From: Pseudomonadota bacterium
Lineage (GTDB): Bacteria; Pseudomonadota; Alphaproteobacteria; Rhizobiales; Rhizobiaceae
DNA: 39,744 nt
NCBI GenBank assembly: GCA_023435335.1
Contig: JAEYRU010000222.1
Location: 1-39,744 of the forward strand
Direction of reading: 5' to 3'
Shown one piece after another: positions 30,986 to 39,141 of this stretch (position 1 is the stretch's first letter; the number at the start of each line of letters is the position of its first letter). A program made the translations under genes and the position numbers. Under the pieces are notes generated by a model. It had not been told where the DNA came from. It ran no database searches and saw only the letters and a list, made by a program, of their open reading frames with translations.

Positions 30986-33175
30986 ATGTCGGTGGAAATG
31001 CTTGAAGGGGGCGCCGAGCGGTTCGTTACCCAAGGCGGGATCGCAATAACCCGCACGCGGCACGAGGTGCCGTATGAAGGCGCGATCGAGGGCTACATAG
31101 ACGCGCTGGATTCCAGGCGCGGCTGCGTGTTTTCCTCCAACTACGAATTCCCTGGCCGCTATACGCGGTGGGACACGGCCATGATCGACCCGCCTCTCGT
31201 GATCACCGCGCAAGGCCGCGCGATGCGCATAGAGGCGCTGAACGGGCGGGGCGAGATGCTGCTGCCGGTCATCCTGACCGCGATCGAGGGCTTGGCGGAT
31301 GTCACGCTGCGCAGGCACGAGCAGCGGCTGATCACGCTGCAGGTGGCCAAACCCGGCCGGGTGTTCGCCGAGGAGGAACGCAGCCGCGTGCCGACCGTCT
31401 TCACCGTGCTGCGCGCGCTCGTCGATCTCTTCCGCACGGTGGAGGACCCCAATCTGGGTCTCTACGGCGCATTCGGCTACGATCTCGCCTTCCAGTTCGA
31501 CTATGTCGAGCACAAGCTCGCGCGCCCCGATGACCAGCGGGACCTCGTGCTCTACCTGCCGGACGAGATCCTGGTGGTCGACCACTATTCCGCCATGGCG
31601 TGGACCGACCGCTACGACTATTCGGGCGCGGGGTTCTCGACCGAGGGACTGGCGCGCGAGACTGAAACCCGGCCTTTCCGCCAGGCTGAGCGCATCCCGC
31701 CGCGCGGCGACCATGAGCCCGGCGAATATGCCGGGCTGGTGGAGAAGGCCAAGGAGAGCTTCCGTCGCGGCGACCTGTTCGAGGTCGTGCCGGGACAGAT
31801 GTTCTTCGAGCGCTGCGAATCCAACCCTTCGGACATCACGCGGCGGCTCAAGACCATCAACCCGTCACCCTATTCGTTCTTCATCAACCTGGGCGAGGGG
31901 GAATATCTAATCGGGGCATCGCCGGAGATGTTCGTGCGGGTGTCCGGGCGACGCGTGGAAACCTGCCCGATCTCGGGCACCATCAGGCGCGGCGATGACG
32001 CCATCTCCGACAGCGAGCAGATCCTGAAGCTGCTCAATTCCAAGAAGGACGAGAGCGAGCTCACCATGTGCTCCGACGTGGACCGCAACGACAAGAGCCG
32101 GGTCTGCGAACCCGGGTCGGTCCGCGTGATCGGCAGACGCCAGATCGAGATGTATTCGCGGCTCATCCACACCGTTGACCATATCGAAGGCAGGCTGCGC
32201 GAAGGCATGGACGCGTTCGACGCGTTCCTGTCTCACGCATGGGCGGTGACGGTTACCGGCGCGCCGAAGCTCTGGGCGATGCGTTTCATCGAGAACCACG
32301 AGAAGAGCCCGCGCGCCTGGTACGGCGGCGCGATAGGCATGGTTCATTTCAACGGAGACATGAATACCGGGCTGACGCTCAGGACTATTCGCATCAAGGA
32401 CGGCATCGCCGAGGTGCGGGCCGGCGCGACGCTGCTCTATGATTCCGATCCGGCCGAGGAAGAGGCCGAGACCGAGCTCAAGGCATCCGCCATGCTGGCG
32501 GCGATCAGGGAGGCTTCCGTGAAGAACTCGGCGGGCGCGGAGCGCGAGACCGCTCGGGTGGGCGAGGGGCTTTCGGTCCTGCTCGTCGACCATGAGGACA
32601 GCTTCGTCCACACGCTGGCGAACTATTTCCGCCAGACCGGGGCGACCGTTTCCACCGTGCGTTCGCCGGTGCCTGAGGAGGTGTTCGACCGGCTCAAGCC
32701 CGACCTCGTCGTGCTCTCGCCGGGGCCGGGCATGCCCAGGGACTTCGACTGCAAGGCGACGATCCAGAAAGCGCGCAAGCGCGAACTGCCGATCTTCGGC
32801 GTCTGCCTCGGGCTGCAGGCGCTGGCCGAAGCCTATGGCGGGGAACTGCGGCAGCTGCACGAGCCGGTGCACGGCAAGCCGTCGCGCATACGGGTGAGCA
32901 AGCAGGGCTTCATCTTCTCCGGCCTGCCGAAGGAGGTGACGGTCGGTCGCTACCACTCCATCTTTGCCGACCCCGTACGGCTGCCGGACGATTTTGTGGT
33001 TACGGCCGAGACCGAGGATGGCGTGATCATGGCTTTCGAGCACAAGCGTGAGCCTATTGCCGCAGTGCAATTCCACCCGGAATCGATCATGACGCTCGGC
33101 CAGAATGCCGGCATGCGCATGATCGAGAACGTGGTCGCGCACTTGCCGCGCAAGGCGAAGGTGAAAGCGGCCTAA
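30986..33175 (+). CDS. trpE(G): Fused anthranilate synthase TrpE(G)
   Basis: A 729-residue two-domain enzyme converting chorismate and glutamine to anthranilate, the first step of tryptophan synthesis. The TrpE domain (1 to about 515) has LIGASPEMFVRVSG, the PISGTIRRG block, DVDRNDKSRVCEPGSV, and the AVTVTGAPKLWAM / GGAIGMVHFNGD active-site strands. The TrpG domain (about 528-729) has VLLVDHEDSFVHTLANYF, PGPGMP, nucleophile Cys607 in GVCLG, and HPES with His697 and Glu699. The fusion is typical of rhizobia. GGAG about 10 nt before the ATG supports the start. It is governed by trpL and the attenuator; no other trp gene follows. Confidence 0.97.
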   Translation: MSVEMLEGGAERFVTQGGIAITRTRHEVPYEGAIEGYIDALDSRRGCVFSSNYEFPGRYTRWDTAMIDPPLVITAQGRAMRIEALNGRGEMLLPVILTAIEGLADVTLRRHEQRLITLQVAKPGRVFAEEERSRVPTVFTVLRALVDLFRTVEDPNLGLYGAFGYDLAFQFDYVEHKLARPDDQRDLVLYLPDEILVVDHYSAMAWTDRYDYSGAGFSTEGLARETETRPFRQAERIPPRGDHEPGEYAGLVEKAKESFRRGDLFEVVPGQMFFERCESNPSDITRRLKTINPSPYSFFINLGEGEYLIGASPEMFVRVSGRRVETCPISGTIRRGDDAISDSEQILKLLNSKKDESELTMCSDVDRNDKSRVCEPGSVRVIGRRQIEMYSRLIHTVDHIEGRLREGMDAFDAFLSHAWAVTVTGAPKLWAMRFIENHEKSPRAWYGGAIGMVHFNGDMNTGLTLRTIRIKDGIAEVRAGATLLYDSDPAEEEAETELKASAMLAAIREASVKNSAGAERETARVGEGLSVLLVDHEDSFVHTLANYFRQTGATVSTVRSPVPEEVFDRLKPDLVVLSPGPGMPRDFDCKATIQKARKRELPIFGVCLGLQALAEAYGGELRQLHEPVHGKPSRIRVSKQGFIFSGLPKEVTVGRYHSIFADPVRLPDDFVVTAETEDGVIMAFEHKREPIAAVQFHPESIMTLGQNAGMRMIENVVAHLPRKAKVKAA

Positions 33176-33182
33176 CGAAACC

Positions 33183-34097
33183 ATGCCGGTCTCCGTCAAG
33201 CAGAGGATTCAGCGCGTCGCAGTCTGGTCGATCGTCGTGGCGATCGGCGTGATGGCGCTGAAGTTCGTTGCCTGGTGGGTGACCGGATCGGTTGCGCTCT
33301 ACTCGGACGCGCTGGAATCGATCGTCAATGTGATCGCGGCCTCGATCGCGTGGTATGCGATCCGCGTCAGCCATGCCCCGGCAGACGCGGAACATCCGCA
33401 CGGTCATCACAAGGCCGAATACCTTTCAGCCGTTGTGGAAGGCGTGCTCATCGTCATCGCGGCGCTGCTGATCGTCCGGGAGGCGGCTGCGGCGCTGAAC
33501 AATCCCGCGCCGATCGACGAGCCGGGGCTGGGGCTCGCCATCAACGGCGGCGCCGCCGTGCTCAACGGGCTCTGGGCCTGGCTGCTGATTTCAATGGGGA
33601 CGCGCCACAAGTCGCCGTCGCTGGAGGCTGACGGCCGCCATATCATGACCGACGTGGCAACCTCGGTCGGGGTGATCGCGGGCCTCGGTCTGTCGATCAT
33701 CACCGGCTGGCACGTGCTCGATCCGATGCTCGCAATCCTGGTCGCGATCAACATTCTGTGGCAGGGCTGGCGGGTGATCAGCTCGTCGGTGCAGGGCCTG
33801 ATGGACCGAGCCGCGCCGCTGGAAGACCATATGCGCATCCGCGACATCATCTCCTCCAATTCGAAGGGGGCGATGGAGGTCCACGATCTCAAAACGCGCA
33901 TAGCCGGCCGCGCCACCTTCATCGAGTTCCACATGGTGGTGGATGCGCACATGACCGTCGCGGAAAGCCACGTAATCTGCGACCGGATCGAGGAGGCGCT
34001 GAAGGCGGAAATCCCGTCGGTTCGCGTGATCATCCATGTGGAGCCGGACGACGAGGCGAAGCTGCCGGCAGGATCGAGCGCCGTACCTTTCGCGTGA
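33183..34097 (+). CDS. Cation diffusion facilitator (metal:H+ antiporter)
   Basis: A 304-residue inner-membrane metal exporter of the CDF family, with six membrane segments and a cytoplasmic tail (about 205-304) of ferredoxin-like fold. The linker HPHGHHKAE is typical. In TM5 the metal pair His153-Asp157 is present, at the same numbering as E. coli YiiP. In TM2 the YiiP positions Asp45 and Asp49 correspond to Glu45 and Asn49 here (SDALESIVN), with an extra Asp42; this differs from the classic DxxxD or HxxxD sets, so the metal (Zn, Fe or Mn) cannot be told. The ATG is 7 nt after the trpE(G) stop, so it may be read from the trp message. Confidence 0.9.
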   Translation: MPVSVKQRIQRVAVWSIVVAIGVMALKFVAWWVTGSVALYSDALESIVNVIAASIAWYAIRVSHAPADAEHPHGHHKAEYLSAVVEGVLIVIAALLIVREAAAALNNPAPIDEPGLGLAINGGAAVLNGLWAWLLISMGTRHKSPSLEADGRHIMTDVATSVGVIAGLGLSIITGWHVLDPMLAILVAINILWQGWRVISSSVQGLMDRAAPLEDHMRIRDIISSNSKGAMEVHDLKTRIAGRATFIEFHMVVDAHMTVAESHVICDRIEEALKAEIPSVRVIIHVEPDDEAKLPAGSSAVPFA

Positions 34098-34158
34098 CGG
34101 AAATATCAGCGCGGCGCGCTATACAGCGGCCGGGCAGTTCTGCTACGCCGCGAGCGAC

Positions 34159-35241
34159 ATGGCTTCCCCGTCGCCGCAGGATTCATCCGGGAAACTCGTA
34201 ACCAAGCCGAAGGCCCTGCAATGGGCCGGGCTGCTCTTGTTGTCGGCCGTCCTCGCCGGCGTGCTGGAGCTTGCCCATTTCCCCGCGGCGCTGCTCATCG
34301 GGCCGATGCTCGCGGCAGTCCTGTGGGGCGTGAATGGCGCCACCATCGCGTTGCCGGCACCAGTCAATACGGGCGCACTTGCCATCATAGGCTGCCTGAT
34401 CGCGGCTGCGATCTCCCCCGAATTCCTGCCCGCCTTCCTCGAGGACTGGCCGCTGTTTCTTTCCACCGTGATCGCGACGCTTGCAGCCAGCAGCTTCCTC
34501 GGATGGCTTATCAGCCGCTGGGGAGTGCTGCCGGGAACCGTCGGGGTATGGGGTTCGGCGCCGGGCGCCGCCACCGCCATGGTGCTCATGGCGGGCGCCT
34601 TCGGCGCGGACCAGCGGCTCGTTGCCTTCATGCAGTATTTCCGCGTCATCATAGTCACCGCGGTCGCCGCCCTCATTGCGCGGCTTTGGGTCGGCGACGT
34701 GGGGGAAGCGCAGGCGATCGTCTGGTTCCCGCCGATCGAATGGCCGGCTCTGGGAGCCACGCTGGCCATCGCCTTTGGCGGCGCGCTCCTCGGCCGGGCG
34801 GTGCGGCTGCCTTCGCCCGCCTTCATGGGGCCGCTCATCCTCGGCCTGACCCTCAAGTTCACTGGCCTCGTGGAGTTCCAGCTTCCCGAGTGGCTGCTGG
34901 CGGCAAGCTATGCGCTGATCGGCTGGACGATCGGCTTGAAATTCCGGCGCGAAACCATCCTGCATGTGCGCCGCGCGCTGCCTCAGGTAACGCTGGCGAT
35001 CCTCGCGCTGATGGCGTTCTGCGGCGCGCTGGCATTCCTGTTGTGGGAGTTCGCGGGCATCGATCCGCTAACCGCCTATCTCGCGACCAGTCCCGGCGGC
35101 ATGGATTCCGTCGCCATCATCGCGGCGGCTTCAGGGGACGTAGACCTCTCCTTCATCATGGTGCTGCAGATGCTGCGCTTCCTTCTCGTGCTGCTGTTCG
35201 GCCCCGCTCTGGCGCGGCTAGTGGCGGGCTGGGTGAAATAG
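34159..35241 (+). CDS. AbrB-family membrane protein (putative ammonia monooxygenase regulator family)
   Basis: A 360-residue integral membrane protein with about ten hydrophobic segments in two similar halves. The repeated motif is visible: FPAALLIGPMLAAVLWG in the first half and LPSPAFMGPLILGLTLKF in the second, each followed by a long hydrophobic helix and a glycine-rich loop (WGSAPGAATAMVLMAGAFGAD; TSPGGMDSVAIIAAASGDVD). This is the AbrB/DUF transporter type named after AbrB but unrelated to the DNA-binding AbrB. The substrate is unknown. The ATG at 34159 fits the first helix, though its ribosome site is weak. The gene follows the CDF gene by 61 nt on the same strand. Confidence 0.87.
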   Translation: MASPSPQDSSGKLVTKPKALQWAGLLLLSAVLAGVLELAHFPAALLIGPMLAAVLWGVNGATIALPAPVNTGALAIIGCLIAAAISPEFLPAFLEDWPLFLSTVIATLAASSFLGWLISRWGVLPGTVGVWGSAPGAATAMVLMAGAFGADQRLVAFMQYFRVIIVTAVAALIARLWVGDVGEAQAIVWFPPIEWPALGATLAIAFGGALLGRAVRLPSPAFMGPLILGLTLKFTGLVEFQLPEWLLAASYALIGWTIGLKFRRETILHVRRALPQVTLAILALMAFCGALAFLLWEFAGIDPLTAYLATSPGGMDSVAIIAAASGDVDLSFIMVLQMLRFLLVLLFGPALARLVAGWVK

Positions 35242-35333
35242 GCGGAGCGCCGCCGGCATCGGTCGGCTGCAACAAAGCGCGCGTTCGAGCGTTGTGGGGC
35301 CAGCAACGCGATTTCCAAACTCCGGTAACGCCG

Positions 35334-36134
35334 ATGAACCCTCGATGCCGCGCATTGAAGGCACTGTCGTGCCTCGCTCCCATCATCTTCCTTGCCGCCT
35401 GCACGTCCAGCGGAGTCGATCGCACGACGACCGCGTCCGTCTCCCAGAACGTGCAGTACATCTCCATGTACGGACCGATCCCGCACGAGCAGTTCCCCAT
35501 GCCGCCGATGAACGTGGCCAAGGTCGATCCGAAGTTCTTCCGCCAGCAGGTGGCCTACTCGGGGCCGGAAACGCCGGGCACCATCGTCGTCGATACGCAG
35601 GCGCGCTTCCTCTACCTGGTGCAGCCGGGGGGAACGGCGATGCGCTACGGCATAGGCGTCGGCCGTGAGGGGCTGGCCTTCTCCGGCGAGGCGAAGATCG
35701 GCCGCAAGGCGACCTGGCCGCGCTGGACGCCGACGCAATCCATGATCGAGCGGGATCCCAAGAACGCGCAATGGGCCGGCGGCATGGAGCCCGGCCTGAC
35801 CAATCCGCTCGGGCCGCGCGCGCTGTATCTCTACCGCAACGGCAGGGACACCATGTTCCGCATCCATGGGACGTCGGAGCCGTGGTCGATCGGGCAAGCG
35901 GTGTCTTCCGGCTGCATCCGGCTCTTCAACCATGACGTCATCGACCTCTACAACCGGGTCGGCGAAGGAACCCGCGTGGTGGTGAAGCAAGGCGGCATGG
36001 GCCCGGCGGACGTGGTGGCTTCAATCGGCGAGGGTGAGGGCGAAGCGCTGGGCGCGGACGTCGGGGAAGGCGTGTCCCCGCCGCCAGTGGACGACCCGTT
36101 CGACACGATCATCCGGCGCCGCAGCGACATCTAG
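35334..36134 (+). CDS. L,D-transpeptidase lipoprotein (YkuD/ErfK family)
   Basis: A 266-residue periplasmic cell-wall enzyme that makes 3-3 peptidoglycan crosslinks or links outer-membrane protein to peptidoglycan. Signal peptide with lipobox LAAC (Cys23), then a linker and the YkuD domain (about 80-225) with IVVDTQARFLYLVQPGG, RYGIGVGREG, and the catalytic IHGTSEPWSIGQAVSSGCIRLFN, giving His and Cys of the HXG/SXGCIRL motif. A Glu/Gly-rich tail ends DTIIRRRSDI. The ATG at 35334 marks the signal peptide. The frame extends far upstream to 34221, but there it overlaps the AbrB gene and is not protein-like. It has its own 92-nt upstream gap. Confidence 0.93.
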   Translation: MNPRCRALKALSCLAPIIFLAACTSSGVDRTTTASVSQNVQYISMYGPIPHEQFPMPPMNVAKVDPKFFRQQVAYSGPETPGTIVVDTQARFLYLVQPGGTAMRYGIGVGREGLAFSGEAKIGRKATWPRWTPTQSMIERDPKNAQWAGGMEPGLTNPLGPRALYLYRNGRDTMFRIHGTSEPWSIGQAVSSGCIRLFNHDVIDLYNRVGEGTRVVVKQGGMGPADVVASIGEGEGEALGADVGEGVSPPPVDDPFDTIIRRRSDI

Positions 36135-36247
36135 CCGACGGCCAGTCGCGGGCCTGCGAGCTTGCGATGACGCGCATTTCCACGAGGCGTCAGGCCGCCG
36201 ATGTCCTGCGACTTCGACCGCCGACGGCGCTGCGCGAGCGGCGCGGC

Positions 36248-36276
36248 TTGCCACTCCCGCTTCCGTTGTGTAAGAG
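36248..36276 (+). promoter_or_regulatory. Promoter before the leucine leader peptide
   Basis: TTGCCA (36248-36253, five of six to TTGACA), a 17-bp spacer, TAAGAG (36271-36276). The expected start point, about 36283-36284, falls on the ATG of the leader peptide, the same leaderless layout as trpL. Confidence 0.55.
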
Positions 36277-36283
36277 AACGCGC

Positions 36284-36403
36284 ATGTTCATGCGCCGCAG
36301 CATTCCCGCGTCCCGTTCGTCCGTCTTCACGGGCGAGACTGCGCGCGCGCTGCGTAACGCCCTCCTTCTTCTCGGCCTTAGCGGCGACCGTCGGGCTGGC
36401 TGA
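36284..36403 (+). CDS. Putative leucine leader peptide upstream of leuA
   Basis: A 39-residue frame starting MFMRRSIPASRSSVF and ending ALLLLGLSGDRRAG. Four consecutive Leu codons (CTC CTT CTT CTC, 36362-36373) plus a fifth (CTT, 36377) lie just before alternative hairpins and 150 nt before leuA. There is no ribosome site, but the predicted transcript starts on its ATG. Stalling on the Leu run would couple leuA to leucine supply. Leucine attenuation is established in enterobacteria and has been proposed for alphaproteobacteria. The peptide is longer than usual, so the true start could be the ATG at 36290 or another codon. Confidence 0.6.
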   Translation: MFMRRSIPASRSSVFTGETARALRNALLLLGLSGDRRAG

Positions 36404-36499
36404 AGGAGCGTCCGGCGGTCGAAATGGCTGACCGGGCCCTGCTCCTCTCACACCCGATTCACGACATGAAAGCGTCAGTACCGGGCGGCAGGTTCCGCC
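36386..36499 (+). promoter_or_regulatory. Alternative hairpins of the leuA leader
   Basis: GACCGTCGGG (36386-36395) can pair with TCCGGCGGTC (36411-36420) over 10 positions, including G:U pairs. The end of that second arm, CGGTC (36416-36420), can instead pair with GACCG (36430-36434). A further stem GGCGG-CAGGTT-CCGCC (36484-36499) ends 21 nt before leuA. None has a T-run, so Rho or a start-site occlusion mechanism is likelier than intrinsic termination. Confidence 0.45.
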
Positions 36500-36520
36500 G
36501 GCGGCGCGGGAGAAGATGAG

Positions 36521-38239
36521 ATGAACGAACAGACCAGGATACACGCGACCGAGGCGCGCAAGGGCATGCCGGACGCGGCGCGGAAATATGCGCCTTACCC
36601 GCAGGTCGACCTGCAGGACCGGACCTGGCCGTCGAAGCGCATCGAGAAAGCGCCAATCTGGTGTTCGGTCGACTTGCGCGACGGCAACCAGGCCCTGATC
36701 GACCCGATGGGGCACGAGCGCAAGGCGCGCATGTTCCAGCTCCTGCTCGACATGGGCTTCAAGGAAATCGAGATCGGCTTTCCGTCGGCGTCACAGACGG
36801 ATTTCGACTTCGCGCGATGGGCGATCACCGAAGGCGGGGTCGCTGAGGATGTCTCGCTGCAGGTGCTGGTCCAGTGTCGACCGGAACTGATCACGCGGAC
36901 TTTCGAGGCGCTGGAAGGCGCGCGCCGGCCGATCGTGCATTTCTACAATTCGACCAGCGAACTGCAGCGGCGCGTCGTGTTCGAGAAGGACGTGGCAGGC
37001 ATCAAACAGATCGCCACCGATGCGGCAAAGATGATCACCGACATGGCGGCGAAGGCGGGCGGCGGCTACCGCTTCGAGTACTCGCCCGAGAGCTTCACCG
37101 GGACCGAGCTCGAAGTCGCGCTGGAGATCTGCAATGCGGTTGCGGAGATCGTGAAGCCGACCCCCGACAACAAGCTGATCATCAACCTGCCGTCGACGGT
37201 GGAAATGTCCACGCCGAACATCCATGCCGACCAGATCGAGTGGATGTGCCGGCACCTGGACAACCGCGAGAACCTGATCGTCTCGCTGCATCCGCACAAC
37301 GACCGCGGCACCGGCATCGCTGCCACCGAACTCGGCCTCATGGCCGGCGCCGACCGGGTGGAGGGCACGCTGCTCGGCAACGGCGAGCGCACCGGCAACG
37401 TCGACATCGTGACCCTGGCGCTCAACATGTACACGCAGGGGGTCGATCCGATGCTGGACTGCTCGGACGTGACGCGCATCCGCGACGTGTTCGAGTACTC
37501 GAACCAGCTCAAGGTGCCGGAGCGCCATCCCTATGTCGGCGAGCTCGTCTACACCGCCTTCTCCGGCTCGCACCAGGATGCGATCAACAAGGGCATGAAG
37601 GCGATCCAGAAGGCCAACAAGCCGCAGTGGGAAGTGCCTTACCTGCCGATCGACCCCAAGGATGTCGGCCGGTCCTACGAGGCGATCATCCGCATCAATT
37701 CGCAGTCTGGGAAGGGTGGCATCGCCTATGTCATGCAGGCGGACTACGGGCTCAATCTGCCGCGCAACCTGCAGGTCGAGTTCAGCCAGGACATCCAGGC
37801 GATCACCGACGCGGAAGGCAAGGAGGTGCCGGCAAAGCGCATCTACGAGCGCTTTCTCTCGGTGTATGTCGACCAGCCCGGCGCGCGGCTGAAATTCCTC
37901 GACCACCAGACCTTTCCGGACACGGAAACGAAGGGTCAGCGTATCGTCGAGGCGACTATAACGGACGGCGGCAAGGAACTGACGATCACCGGCCGGGGCA
38001 CCGGGCCGATAGACGGTTTTGTCGACGCGCTTTCGCGGCACATCGGGATTCCGCTTTCGGTTCTCGACTACTCGGAGCACTCGATGCAGCGCGGCTCCAA
38101 CGCGGCGGCGATCTGCTACATGGAGGTCGAGCATCCTGGCGGCAAGCTGTTCGGAGCGGGCATCAACACCAATATCGTGGCGGCCTCTCTGGAGGCGGTG
38201 GTGTCGGCGGCGAACCGCATCCTGAAGCTGAGCCGGTAG
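36521..38239 (+). CDS. leuA: 2-isopropylmalate synthase
   Basis: A 572-residue LeuA of the long type, which condenses acetyl-CoA with 2-ketoisovalerate in the first committed step of leucine synthesis. The catalytic barrel has SVDLRDGNQAL near residue 50, EIEIGFPSASQTDFDF, and the metal site SLHPHNDRG; the C-terminal LeuA dimer/allosteric domain (about 430-572), which binds leucine for feedback, includes FLDHQTFPDTETKGQ and ends with AGINTNIVAASLEAVVSAANR. GGAG lies 8 nt before the ATG. The upstream region suggests leucine attenuation. The alpha/beta hydrolase gene follows after 3 nt. No leuB, leuC or leuD is present. Confidence 0.97.
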   Translation: MNEQTRIHATEARKGMPDAARKYAPYPQVDLQDRTWPSKRIEKAPIWCSVDLRDGNQALIDPMGHERKARMFQLLLDMGFKEIEIGFPSASQTDFDFARWAITEGGVAEDVSLQVLVQCRPELITRTFEALEGARRPIVHFYNSTSELQRRVVFEKDVAGIKQIATDAAKMITDMAAKAGGGYRFEYSPESFTGTELEVALEICNAVAEIVKPTPDNKLIINLPSTVEMSTPNIHADQIEWMCRHLDNRENLIVSLHPHNDRGTGIAATELGLMAGADRVEGTLLGNGERTGNVDIVTLALNMYTQGVDPMLDCSDVTRIRDVFEYSNQLKVPERHPYVGELVYTAFSGSHQDAINKGMKAIQKANKPQWEVPYLPIDPKDVGRSYEAIIRINSQSGKGGIAYVMQADYGLNLPRNLQVEFSQDIQAITDAEGKEVPAKRIYERFLSVYVDQPGARLKFLDHQTFPDTETKGQRIVEATITDGGKELTITGRGTGPIDGFVDALSRHIGIPLSVLDYSEHSMQRGSNAAAICYMEVEHPGGKLFGAGINTNIVAASLEAVVSAANRILKLSR

Positions 38240-38242
38240 CGG

Positions 38243-39016
38243 ATGAGCGAAAGCAAGCCGCTATATGCCCGGGTCAAGGGACGCGGGGATATCCCCCTCG
38301 TCCTGCTGCACGGCTTCGGCGGCGGCATCGACGACTGGTACGACATCCAGCCCGACCTGGCGCGGGACCGGATGACGCTGGCCTATGATCTGCCGGGCCA
38401 CGGCAGGTCGCTCGATCATTCGGCTGCCGGCAACGCCGGGGCGATGGCCAAGGCGATCCTCGCCGACCTGGATGCACGCGGCATCGCGAAAGTGCATGTC
38501 GTAGGTTTTTCCATGGGCGGCGCCGTCGCCTGCCTGATGGGCCTGCGGGCGCCGGACAAGGTCGCCTCGCTTACGCTGTTGGCGCCGGGCGGTTTCGGGC
38601 CGGAGATTGCCGAGCCGTTGCTTCGGCGCTTCGCGACGCCGGCCGACGCCGACGACCTGCGCGCCGCGATGAACGACATGGCGGCGCCCGGCTATGCGTT
38701 CGAAACGAAGTATGTCGCGGCACTCGCTGCGCTGCGCAGGATCGAAGGGCAGCCGGCGAAGCTGGAGGGCATCTGCGGGATGATAGCCCGCGACGGCCGG
38801 CAGGGCGAGATACCGCGCGAATCGCTGGCATCGCTCTCGATGCCGGTGACCGTTGTTTGGGGAACAGCCGACCCGGTTCTCCCGTACAGGCACTCCGCCG
38901 AACTGCCCACGAGGTTCCAGCTCGTCTCGATCCCCGGGGTCGGCCATATGCTTCCGGTCGAGGCGCGCAAGGCCGTCACGGGGGCTATCCGCGCAACCAT
39001 CCGGCGCGCCTCCTGA
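38243..39016 (+). CDS. Alpha/beta-fold hydrolase
   Basis: A 257-residue serine hydrolase. The triad is complete: Ser90 in GFSMGG, Asp210 in VVWGTADPVLP, His235 in PGVGHMLP. The oxyanion part LVLLHGFGGGIDDW and DLPGHGRS are standard. It resembles the hydrolase domain attached to some acetoin dehydrogenase E2 proteins, but without a lipoyl domain. The substrate is unknown. The ATG is 3 nt after the leuA stop; the overlap of ribosome site with the leuA end suggests translational coupling, though a link to leucine metabolism is not evident. Confidence 0.9.
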   Translation: MSESKPLYARVKGRGDIPLVLLHGFGGGIDDWYDIQPDLARDRMTLAYDLPGHGRSLDHSAAGNAGAMAKAILADLDARGIAKVHVVGFSMGGAVACLMGLRAPDKVASLTLLAPGGFGPEIAEPLLRRFATPADADDLRAAMNDMAAPGYAFETKYVAALAALRRIEGQPAKLEGICGMIARDGRQGEIPRESLASLSMPVTVVWGTADPVLPYRHSAELPTRFQLVSIPGVGHMLPVEARKAVTGAIRATIRRAS

Positions 39017-39107
39017 TTTGTTTCCACGGCTGAGCTGCTTCCGCCGGGATTAACCACACACAAAACCGCCGCATGGCGCGCCTATCCGGCTTCGTGGTAG
39101 TATTTCA

Positions 39108-39115
39108 TTAACCAT
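39108..39115 (+). promoter_or_regulatory. CtrA half-site TTAACCAT upstream of the last gene
   Basis: TTAACCAT at 39108-39115 lies 27 nt before the start of the next gene. A second TTAACC stands at 39050-39055. The other half (TTAA, 7 bp upstream) is only GTAG, so this is a half-site candidate, not a full box. Confidence 0.35.
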
Positions 39116-39141
39116 GCAATCTGGTGAGGAGCCGGAGCCTG

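Larger units (their letters stand above)
36135..36520. other. 386-bp leader region of leuA
   Basis: No ordinary gene. The first 110 bp are GC-rich and unassigned. A -35/-10 pair stands at 36248-36276, a leader-peptide frame with tandem Leu codons at 36284-36403, and three alternative hairpins at 36386-36499. These are described separately. A frame open from 36167 covers part of this region but has no ribosome site. Confidence 0.6.

Noticed and set aside
34221..35333. Upstream extension of the L,D-transpeptidase frame
   Set aside because: It overlaps the AbrB-family gene in another frame and is not protein-like; the signal peptide with lipobox begins at 35334.
36167..36283. Longer start for the leucine leader frame (78 residues)
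   Set aside because: The extra N-terminal part is upstream of the predicted promoter and has no ribosome site; the Leu run and promoter favour the start at 36284.
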